Shown here in pieces: positions 50,946 through 58,521 of a DNA stretch of 64,000 nucleotides. The DNA comes from Desulfonatronospira thiodismutans ASO3-1 (GTDB lineage: Bacteria > Desulfobacterota > Desulfovibrionia > Desulfovibrionales > Desulfonatronovibrionaceae). The stretch spans positions 1,167,658-1,231,657 of the forward strand of contig NZ_ACJN02000001.1 in the NCBI RefSeq assembly GCF_000174435.1. Reading direction: 5' to 3'. Position 1 is the first letter of the stretch. Every line of letters starts with the position of its first letter. The notes under the pieces were generated by a model. That model saw only the letters and a list, made by a program, of their open reading frames with translations, did not search any database and was not told the DNA's origin. The translations under genes and the position numbers were made by a program.

Positions 50946-51888
50946 ACTCACCCGGGCACTTAAAACCGGGGACAATTTTCTTGTGACCTCGCATGTAAAG
51001 CCGGACGGTGATTCCATAGGCTCCATGTCTGCAGCCGGGCATATACTCAAAAGCCTGGGCAAAAAATTTGTTCTGTACAACGAAAGCGGTCTGCCGGGAA
51101 AATACACCTGGCTGGACCTGCCGGCAAAAATACATAACAGGCCGCCGGACAACAATTTTGACTGGATTGTGGTCCTGGACAGCGCTTCTCCGGAACGCCC
51201 TGGGGAATACATTGCCGACAGGATCAACCAAGTGCCCACTATAAATATCGACCATCACCCGGACAATCCGGACTTTGGCTCCATCAACTGGGTGGACCCG
51301 GGCTTCTCCTCTGTGGGGGAAATGATGTCCCTGGTGGCCAGGCAACTGAACCTGGAACTAAAAGGTCCCCTGGCCCACGGCATTTATCTGGCCATTGTCT
51401 CGGACACAGGATTTTTCAGCTTCGGCAACACAACACCCGGTGTCCTGGAGGTGACCGCCCAGATGGTCCGTCAGGGCCTGGATCCCGGGCAGATCAATCC
51501 CCTCATCACCAACCAGTGGTCAGTGGGCAGAATCCGTCTGCACGGCCTGGCCCTGCAGCGCTCGGAATTCGTTGACAACGGGCGTATCGGCATCATCTGC
51601 ATCACTAAGGACATGCTCAAAAACACCGGCACCGGACCAGAGGACTGCGAGGGACTAGTCAACATGCTCCTCAAGGTCAGCGGAGTAAAGATAGCCTGTA
51701 CCCTGCGCGAGGATGACGAAGGTGGTGTCAAGATGAGCCTGCGCAGTGCCGGACAAGACGATGTAAGCAGGATTGCATCGCATCTGGGTGGTGGAGGACA
51801 CAGAAACGCCTCCGGAGGCATCATCAATGCACCCTTGCAGGAGGCCCGTGAAATGGTTATCGCCGGTGCCCGCAGGTCTATACAATGA
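50926..51888 (+). CDS. nrnA: DHH-family oligoribonuclease/pAp phosphatase NrnA
   Basis: The 320-residue protein has the DHH metal motifs SHVKPDGDSIGSM, VVLDSASPERPG and NIDHHPDNPDFG and the C-terminal DHHA1 loop HLGGGGHRNASGGI. NrnA-type enzymes degrade nanoRNAs and dephosphorylate pAp. It overlaps truB by 4 bp (ATGA). Confidence 0.93.
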   Translation: MIPVPSELTRALKTGDNFLVTSHVKPDGDSIGSMSAAGHILKSLGKKFVLYNESGLPGKYTWLDLPAKIHNRPPDNNFDWIVVLDSASPERPGEYIADRINQVPTINIDHHPDNPDFGSINWVDPGFSSVGEMMSLVARQLNLELKGPLAHGIYLAIVSDTGFFSFGNTTPGVLEVTAQMVRQGLDPGQINPLITNQWSVGRIRLHGLALQRSEFVDNGRIGIICITKDMLKNTGTGPEDCEGLVNMLLKVSGVKIACTLREDDEGGVKMSLRSAGQDDVSRIASHLGGGGHRNASGGIINAPLQEAREMVIAGARRSIQ

Positions 51889-52814
51889 GCCCGGGTCCCA
51901 GGTCCTCCAAGGCCTTTCATCCAGACGGAGTCATGGTCCTGAACAAGCCGGAGGGTCCTACTTCCACTGCATGTCTGAACAAAATAAAATCGCGCTTCAA
52001 GCTGAAAAAGCTGGGCCACGCCGGCACCCTGGATCCCATGGCCAGGGGTGTACTGGTGGCTTTGCTTGGCCAGGCCACCAAACTGGCTCCCTACATCACT
52101 GAAGGCCGCAAGACGTACTGGGGGGTTATCCGCCTGGGAGTCAGCACAGATACATACGATATGCAGGGAACCGTGCTGGAGGAAAAGGACTGTTCCGAGG
52201 TTTCCCCGGAGACTATAGAGCGGGAAATAAAGTCCTGGGAAGACCTCAAAGAACAGCCTGTACCAGCGGTATCTGCAGCCAAGCACCAGGGAAAACCATT
52301 TTATGCCCTGGCCAGGGCTGGACAAGAGGTCCCCTGCAAGACTAAAGAAATAGATATTTACCAGGCCCAGGTTCTAAATATAGAACCGCCCCTGGTGGAA
52401 TTCCGGATAACCTGCTCCGCAGGCACCTATGTACGGTCCCTGGCCCACAGCCTGGGGATGCGCGTGGGATGCTGCGCGGCTCTGGCAGAGCTTGTCCGGG
52501 AAAAAAGCCATCCCTTTTCCCTGGACCAGGCCGTGGACCTGGACACCCTCATGGAAGCAAGGGATCTAAACGAACACCTGCTGCCCATCCCCCGGGCCAT
52601 GTCTCACTGGGAGCATGTCAGGCTGGACCCTGAGCAGGAAGCGTTCGTGCGCAACGGCCGCCCCATTGAAGCAAGAAATGCGCCCCGGACAGTTGATGGA
52701 CAGCATCCAAGGGCACTTCTTCTTTCCATGGACGGCTCTTCGCTGGCCCTGGCCGAGGCCCGGAAAACGGATGGCCGGTTGATGTGGTCCATAATCAGGG
52801 GATTGTGGACTTGA
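51885..52814 (+). CDS. truB: tRNA pseudouridine-55 synthase TruB
   Basis: The 309-residue enzyme has GVMVLNKPEGPTS, then KKLGHAGTLDPMARGVLV with catalytic Asp50, RKTYWGVIRLGVSTDTYDMQG, and CSAGTYVRSLAHSLG. A C-terminal PUA-like segment ends the protein. It makes pseudouridine 55 in the T-loop of tRNA. Confidence 0.95.
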   Translation: MSPGPRSSKAFHPDGVMVLNKPEGPTSTACLNKIKSRFKLKKLGHAGTLDPMARGVLVALLGQATKLAPYITEGRKTYWGVIRLGVSTDTYDMQGTVLEEKDCSEVSPETIEREIKSWEDLKEQPVPAVSAAKHQGKPFYALARAGQEVPCKTKEIDIYQAQVLNIEPPLVEFRITCSAGTYVRSLAHSLGMRVGCCAALAELVREKSHPFSLDQAVDLDTLMEARDLNEHLLPIPRAMSHWEHVRLDPEQEAFVRNGRPIEARNAPRTVDGQHPRALLLSMDGSSLALAEARKTDGRLMWSIIRGLWT

Positions 52815-52847
52815 TTCTTTATTATTCAATTCAAGGAGGATACAGCT

Positions 52848-53117
52848 GTGGTCATGGAACCCAAGGACAAATCCAAGATTATTGAGGAATTTAAACAGCA
52901 CGAAAACGACACTGGTTCGCCTGAAGTCCAGGTCGCTCTGCTTACTGAACGTATCAAGTATCTCACGGAACACTTCAAGACCCACAAGAAGGATTTTCAT
53001 TCCCGTACAGGTCTTTTGAAGCTGGTGGGCAAAAGAAGAAAGCTGCTTACTTACCTCAAGGAAAAAAATGTAGAGCGTTACCGACAGCTTATTTCCAGGC
53101 TGGGACTCAGGAAATAA
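52848..53117 (+). CDS. rpsO: 30S ribosomal protein S15
   Basis: The 89-residue protein contains [41 protein letters not shown] and [20 protein letters not shown], the S15 pattern. GTG 52848 is taken as the start: it lies 8 nt after AGGAGG and makes the length equal that of E. coli S15; the ATG two codons on is 14 nt from it. Confidence 0.95.
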   Translation: MVMEPKDKSKIIEEFKQHENDTGSPEVQVALLTERIKYLTEHFKTHKKDFHSRTGLLKLVGKRRKLLTYLKEKNVERYRQLISRLGLRK

Positions 53118-53137
53118 TCCCGGCAAACCCCGGTTTT

Positions 53138-53208
53138 CGGTGCGTCAGTGTATACAGGCATCCCGGCGTATAAAATTAAAGTACCGGCAACAATACATAG
53201 ACGCACCG
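53138..53208 (+). promoter_or_regulatory. rpsO-pnp intergenic hairpin
   Basis: CGGTGCGTC and GACGCACCG are perfect inverted repeats 71 bp apart end to end, with further pairing inside (GTGTAT / ATACAT). In E. coli an RNase III-cleaved hairpin at the same place controls pnp; a similar role is plausible. Confidence 0.55.
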
Positions 53209-53292
53209 TAAACCCGACAGCCATGCTAAGGCAGAGCCGGACACGAGGCACCTGCTGAAATGCAAATACTTACATAAGGATAGATAAAAATT

Positions 53293-55512
53293 ATGCTGAA
53301 AGAATTTAATAGTACCAAGATCACCTCTGTTGCCGGCGACTGCAAGATTAATTTCGAAACCGGCAAAATGGCCAACCAGGCCCACGGCTCGGTTCTTGTG
53401 CAGAGCGGAGATACAGTGGTCCTGGTTACTGCAGTCACCCAGCCCATGGAGAACAACCCCGGATTTTTTCCGTTGACGGTCAATTACCAGGAAATGTCCT
53501 ACGCTGCCGGCAAGATACCAGGAAGCTATTTCCGCCGGGAAATCGGCAGGCCAAGCGAACGTGAGACCCTGGTTTCCAGGCTCATTGACCGCTCCATAAG
53601 GCCGCTTTTTCCGGAAACATTCAACGACGAAGTCCAGGTCATGGCCACGGTGCTTTCGGCAGACCCGGTGAATGATCCGGACATACTGGCCATCAGCGGC
53701 GCTTCGGCCGCCCTGCACATGTCCAAGATCCCGTTTATGGGCCCCCTGGCCGGAGCCCGGGTGGGTTACATAGATGACGAATTCATTTTGAACCCCAGCC
53801 TCAAGCTCCTGGACCAGAGCGATCTAAGCCTCATGGTGGCTTCCACCCGCAACGGGGTGGTCATGGTTGAGGGGGTAGCCGACTTTGTGCCCGAAGACAT
53901 CGTGGCCAGGGCCATAGACTGGGCCAGTCAGCAGGTAATACCCATTCTGGACAGCCAGGAAGAACTGCGCAGTCAGTGCGGCCGGGAAAAAATGGAAATA
54001 CCTGCAGAACCGGAAAGAGATCTGGAACTGGAAGAGATGGTCAAAGAAATGGCCGCTGGTGACCTGGCCAGGGCCCTGGAAACCCAGGGAAAAATGCATA
54101 GAAAAAACGCCAAGTCTGAAGTCAAGGAACGAGTACAGGCCTCTTTGCAGGAAAAACTCGGCCCTGAATCAGAGAGGCTGGATAAATTCGGGGGGATTTT
54201 CAAGGACCTGGAAAAAAGCATAATGCGGGAAAAGATCAGCTCGGAAAAGATCCGCATTGATGGACGGGACTTGAAGACCGTTCGCCCGCTGAGCATGGAA
54301 GTAGGCCTTTTGCCCCGCACCCACGGCTCCGCCCTGTTCACCCGGGGGGAAACCACAGCCCTGACCATTGCCACCCTGGGCAGCTCCACAGATATCCAGC
54401 ACATCGAGACCCTGTCCGGGGACAGCAGCAAAAGCTTCATGCTGCATTACAACTTTCCCCCTTACTGCGTGGGAGAGGTAAAGTTTCTGCGCGGGCCTTC
54501 CAGGCGGGAAATAGGACACGGTGTCCTGGCCGAACGGGCCATTCAGCCTGTCCTGCCCTCTTCGGAAGATTTCCCCTTCACCATTCGCCTGGTATCTGAA
54601 ATCATGGACAGCAACGGCTCATCATCCATGGCCACTGTATGCGGCGGCACCCTGGCTCTGATGGATGCCGGGATTCCTGTAAAGGAGCCTGTGGCCGGAA
54701 TCGCCATGGGGCTTATCCGGGAAAATGACGAATACCTCGTGCTCACGGATATACTGGGCGACGAGGATCACCTGGGAGACATGGATTTCAAGGTGGCCGG
54801 CTCCTATGACGGCATCACCGCTGTACAGATGGACATCAAGATCTCGGGGATTTCCGGGGAAATCATGCACCAGGCCCTGGATCAGGCCCTGGAAGCCCGC
54901 CGGCACATCCTGGACCAGATGAAGCAGGTGATAGATGAGCCCAGAAAAGAGCTGTCTCCTTTTGCTCCCAAAATGGAAGTCATCCATGTGGACACCAACA
55001 AGATAAAGGACGTCATAGGCCCGTCAGGCAAGCATATAAAGGCCATCACCGCAGAAACCGGGTCATCCATAGACATAGAGGACTCCGGCAAGATATCCAT
55101 CTTCGCCCCGTCAGAAGAAATCCTGCAGAAGACCAAGGAAATGATCCTTTTTTACAACCAGAAGCCGGAGCTGGGCAAGGATTACGAAGGTGTAGTCACC
55201 AGGCTTCTGGATTTCGGGGCAGTGGTGGAGATCCTGCCCGGACTGGACGGACTGGTGCATATCTCCCAGCTGGATACCGCAAGAGTGGAAAAGGTCTCGG
55301 ACGTGGTCAATATCGGGGACAAGATCAAGGTCAAGGTCATCGAGATCGATGACCGGGGCAAGGTGCGCCTGAGCCGCATGGCCGTACTCATGGAAGAACA
55401 GGGCAAGACCTTTGACATGTCTTCAGCTTCCAGGCCCGGACCCAAAAAAGGCGGCGGTGGCGGACGTTCCGGCGGACCTCCCAGAGGCGGAGGCGGAGGC
55501 GGACGCAGGTAA
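53293..55512 (+). CDS. pnp: Polyribonucleotide nucleotidyltransferase (PNPase)
   Basis: The 739-residue enzyme has two RNase PH domains (N-terminal AHGSVLVQSGDTVVLVTAV and FFPLTVNYQEMSYAAGKIPGSYFRRE; second LLPRTHGSALFTRGETTALTIATLG), then KH (VIGPSGKHIKAITAETGSSIDIED) and S1 (YEGVVTRLLDFGAVVEILPGLDGLVHISQL) domains. A glycine-rich, arginine-containing tail (GGGGGRSGGPPRGGGGGGRR-like) ends it. It degrades RNA from the 3' end by phosphorolysis. Last gene of the operon. Confidence 0.96.
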   Translation: MLKEFNSTKITSVAGDCKINFETGKMANQAHGSVLVQSGDTVVLVTAVTQPMENNPGFFPLTVNYQEMSYAAGKIPGSYFRREIGRPSERETLVSRLIDRSIRPLFPETFNDEVQVMATVLSADPVNDPDILAISGASAALHMSKIPFMGPLAGARVGYIDDEFILNPSLKLLDQSDLSLMVASTRNGVVMVEGVADFVPEDIVARAIDWASQQVIPILDSQEELRSQCGREKMEIPAEPERDLELEEMVKEMAAGDLARALETQGKMHRKNAKSEVKERVQASLQEKLGPESERLDKFGGIFKDLEKSIMREKISSEKIRIDGRDLKTVRPLSMEVGLLPRTHGSALFTRGETTALTIATLGSSTDIQHIETLSGDSSKSFMLHYNFPPYCVGEVKFLRGPSRREIGHGVLAERAIQPVLPSSEDFPFTIRLVSEIMDSNGSSSMATVCGGTLALMDAGIPVKEPVAGIAMGLIRENDEYLVLTDILGDEDHLGDMDFKVAGSYDGITAVQMDIKISGISGEIMHQALDQALEARRHILDQMKQVIDEPRKELSPFAPKMEVIHVDTNKIKDVIGPSGKHIKAITAETGSSIDIEDSGKISIFAPSEEILQKTKEMILFYNQKPELGKDYEGVVTRLLDFGAVVEILPGLDGLVHISQLDTARVEKVSDVVNIGDKIKVKVIEIDDRGKVRLSRMAVLMEEQGKTFDMSSASRPGPKKGGGGGRSGGPPRGGGGGGRR

Positions 55513-55616
55513 AAAGAAAGATTCAGGGCATTGGGAATTATGGGATTAAGGGATTGGGGGATTGAGGGATTGAGGTTATATACAGGATGAAAGTACACCG
55601 TTAATATAAGGCCCAG

Positions 55617-55663
55617 CAACTTTTTACCCAGAGCGAGTCAAACTCAAAATGGGTAAAAAGTTG
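55617..55663. terminator. Bidirectional terminator between pnp and the RACo-like gene
   Basis: CAACTTTTTACCCA and TGGGTAAAAAGTTG form a perfect 14-bp inverted repeat with a 19-nt loop. T-rich tracts follow on one side. It sits between two convergent genes. Just before it (55543-55575) a GGGATT(G/A)A-type degenerate tandem repeat occurs. Confidence 0.6.
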
Positions 55664-55665
55664 TT

Positions 55666-57192
55666 TTATCCCTGATTGGCAGGAGTGAACTGGAAACGCA
55701 TGTGCCTGAAAAAACCGGTATTGAAAAAATCCCGGTCCTCGGCCAGGGGCAGGCTGCGCATCTTTTGGGGCAGCTTTTGCACCCAGTTCCTGGCTTCCTG
55801 ATCTCTGGCCAGCATGAGCGCCCCTTTCAGGGAAGTGTTGCCCGCCACCCTGCACTTGTGAAAAGCCCCCCTGGGCAGAAATCCCAGTTCCTCCAGGTCC
55901 TGCAGCCTGAAATGCTCTCCCAGTGCCCCGGCCATGTAGATCCGGGGTACCTGGTCCATGGTCATGGAGGTCTTCTCCAGGAGATATTCCAGGCCCAGGG
56001 TAAATGCGGCCTTGACCTTGAGCATTTCTTCCACGTCCCTGCCCCCCAGAAAAAAGTTCTTTCCCAGGACCACCCTGTTGTTCTGCACATGCACTTTGTC
56101 CGCCACCCTGGTCTGGGGTCTTTTGAAGCTGCCCTTATCATCCATGCATCCAAGCCTGAGCAACAGGCTTGCCAGGGACAGGTATCCACTGCCCGAGACC
56201 AGGCCGTTCCAGTCTGCAATATCCGGCTGGATTCCTTTCTGGGTAAAATCAAATCCCGAGGCTACACCGTCACCGAAGGCACTGCCGAATCTGAGCCCCA
56301 CCCCTTCCAGGGCCGGGCCCAGGGCCACACTGGTGCAGAAATACTCGCCCGGGCCAAGCCCCAGTACCATTTCACCATTGGTGCCCAGATCAAAAAACAA
56401 AAAAGGAAAAGTTGCCTTTTCCTGCAGAATAAGGCAGGTAAGGCCGCTGGATATATCTGCTCCCACAAAGGGCGAGATAAGAGGTGGAATAAAAACCCTC
56501 TGCCTGATTCCCGGCAGGGCAAAAAAGTCTCCGGCCGGGCCGCCCAGGTGGTATGGATGACCGGCCAGCCCGGCAATATCCAGGCCCAGCAGCAGATGAA
56601 TCATGGCCGGATTGCCGGTAATGCAGGCCGGGATGCTCTCAGGAGAAAGCTCGAGAATTCTTTGGAGCTCTTGCAGCAGAAGGTCCTGAAGTTGCTGGAA
56701 GTGTTCCCGGCTTTCCCGGGCATAAGCCAGCCTGGACATGACTTCGCTGCCTGATCCCATCTGGGGATTTAATACAGTACCTGTGCTTGGCCCGCCTCGG
56801 TCATGGGCAAACCCCCATTTAATGCTGGTAGTGCCCAGGTCCACCCCGGCTGCAACAGGAGCGGCACGGCTCTGCCACTCGGATTTTTCCGGCTTTTGCT
56901 GCCTGGGGATTTCAAGGACCATGTCCGCATCCGGAAAATGGGCGCAAGCCAGGCGATACCCCCGGGACAGTTCTTCGGGGCTGAAAAAATCATAATCTTT
57001 GTCCGAAGGCTCAGGCGCGCCGCTGTGAAAAAGCACCCTGCACCCGCCGCACAGGCCAAGGCCCGAACAAAGTGGCACCCCGGCCAGAAACCCGTGCTGA
57101 AAAAGGTTGAGGGACAGGGGTGCTGCAGGATCAGGTTTTATTTCCCTGCGGGCATTGTTTTGTAAAACACGCATTCTCGTCACTTGCATCAT
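55666..57192 (-). CDS. RACo-like ferredoxin/ASKHA protein (DUF4445)
   Basis: The 508-residue protein joins an N-terminal [2Fe-2S] ferredoxin part with Cys42, Cys48, Cys51 and Cys83 (CSGLGLCGGCRVLF...RLAC) to an ASKHA-type ATPase part (GVDLGTTSIKWGF, FLFFDLGTNGEMVLG, MAGALGEHF). This is the reductive activator of corrinoid proteins (RACo/RamA family), which returns Co(II) to Co(I) at the cost of ATP. No corrinoid protein or methyltransferase gene adjoins it in the window, so its partner is encoded elsewhere. Confidence 0.85.
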   Translation of the reverse strand: MMQVTRMRVLQNNARREIKPDPAAPLSLNLFQHGFLAGVPLCSGLGLCGGCRVLFHSGAPEPSDKDYDFFSPEELSRGYRLACAHFPDADMVLEIPRQQKPEKSEWQSRAAPVAAGVDLGTTSIKWGFAHDRGGPSTGTVLNPQMGSGSEVMSRLAYARESREHFQQLQDLLLQELQRILELSPESIPACITGNPAMIHLLLGLDIAGLAGHPYHLGGPAGDFFALPGIRQRVFIPPLISPFVGADISSGLTCLILQEKATFPFLFFDLGTNGEMVLGLGPGEYFCTSVALGPALEGVGLRFGSAFGDGVASGFDFTQKGIQPDIADWNGLVSGSGYLSLASLLLRLGCMDDKGSFKRPQTRVADKVHVQNNRVVLGKNFFLGGRDVEEMLKVKAAFTLGLEYLLEKTSMTMDQVPRIYMAGALGEHFRLQDLEELGFLPRGAFHKCRVAGNTSLKGALMLARDQEARNWVQKLPQKMRSLPLAEDRDFFNTGFFRHMRFQFTPANQG

Positions 57193-57330
57193 CTACAGGT
57201 TAGACTTATGATATCATCTTTGATCCACGGGGCGGCCCGAAACAACCGGATACAGAAAAAACGCAAGGCCCTCAAGCAGGCTGCGGGCCTCTTGTCAACA
57301 TAATACACCCATCAGGAGCATTCACAAGAA

Positions 57331-58509
57331 ATGAGTCAGCAAAACCCGGGCAACCTGGAAAATCTGCAACAGATCCAGGCAGGCGAAAAAACCGTATACC
57401 TGCTGGGCACAGCCCACGTTTCCCAGCAGAGCGTTGATGATGTTCAGCAGGCTGTAGAGCAGATACGTCCGGACACCATCTGCGTTGAACTCTGTCCTTC
57501 CAGGTATCAGACCCTGGTGCACCCCGATGTATGGAAAAACACGGACATCTACCAGGTTATCAAGGAAAACAAGGCCCTTTTCCTGCTGGCCCAATTGGGA
57601 CTCAGCGCTTTTTACCGCAAAATCGGCCAAAAGCTCGGGGTCAAGCCCGGCGCGGAAATGCTCGAAGGTGTAAGGCAGGCTGAACGCACCGGGGCGGATC
57701 TCGTACTGGCGGACAGGGATGTGAACATAACCCTGAAAAGGGTCTGGGGTTCTTTGTCCATGTGGGGCAAATTCAAGCTCTTGATGCAGCTTCTTGCGGG
57801 AATGGTCTTTCCCGGGGACATCAAAAAAGAAGACATTGAAAAACTCAAAAAAAAGGACCAGCTCCAGGTGGTCATGGATGAGTTTTCCAGATCCTTCCCC
57901 CAGATTCAGAAATCACTCATTGACGAACGTGATCAGTACCTGGCCCACAAGATCGCCGAAAGCCCCGGAAAAACCATCCTGGTGATAGTCGGTGCGGGGC
58001 ATATTCCCGGCATAACCACCTACCTGGACCAGGATATCGACATCGGCCCACTGACTGAAATGCCCGGGAAGGCTGTCTGGCCGACCATCATCAAGTGGGG
58101 CATCCCCTTAGTCATTATCGGCCTGCTGGTGCTTGGTTTTGTGACCCAGGGGGCGCAGCATTCCGTGCAGTCCATATATATCTGGATCCTGGTCAACGGA
58201 CTGTGCTCCGCCTTAGCTGTAAGCCTGGCCCTGGCTCATCCCTACACCATTATGGCCGCATTTGTGGCCGCACCCCTGACCAGCCTCAACCCCACCATGG
58301 CCGCCGGGTGGATAGCCGGCCTGGTGCAGGCCTGGGTCAAAAAGCCGCTGGTCTCGGACCTGGAACACCTGCCCAAGGCCTTTACTTCTATCAAGGCCTT
58401 CTGGATGAACCCGGTATGCCGGATCCTCCTGGTGGTGGTCCTGGCCAACCAGGGCAGCGTCCTGGGCACCTTTGTGGCCGGCACCTGGATCTTTACCAGG
58501 GTGTTTTAG
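57331..58509 (+). CDS. TraB-family membrane protein
   Basis: The 392-residue product has the TraB/GumN-like N-terminal domain, KTVYLLGTAHVSQQSVDDVQQAVEQIRPDTICVELCPSRY with LVLADRDVNITLKRVW and later VIVGAGHIPGI, then four or so transmembrane helices in the last 130 residues (IKWGIPLVIIGLLVLGF onward). Related proteins in other organisms are thought to be membrane proteases or pheromone-shutdown factors. It ends 12 bp from the convergent UPF0182 gene. Confidence 0.88.
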   Translation: MSQQNPGNLENLQQIQAGEKTVYLLGTAHVSQQSVDDVQQAVEQIRPDTICVELCPSRYQTLVHPDVWKNTDIYQVIKENKALFLLAQLGLSAFYRKIGQKLGVKPGAEMLEGVRQAERTGADLVLADRDVNITLKRVWGSLSMWGKFKLLMQLLAGMVFPGDIKKEDIEKLKKKDQLQVVMDEFSRSFPQIQKSLIDERDQYLAHKIAESPGKTILVIVGAGHIPGITTYLDQDIDIGPLTEMPGKAVWPTIIKWGIPLVIIGLLVLGFVTQGAQHSVQSIYIWILVNGLCSALAVSLALAHPYTIMAAFVAAPLTSLNPTMAAGWIAGLVQAWVKKPLVSDLEHLPKAFTSIKAFWMNPVCRILLVVVLANQGSVLGTFVAGTWIFTRVF

Positions 58510-58521
58510 TGGACAGAAGCG

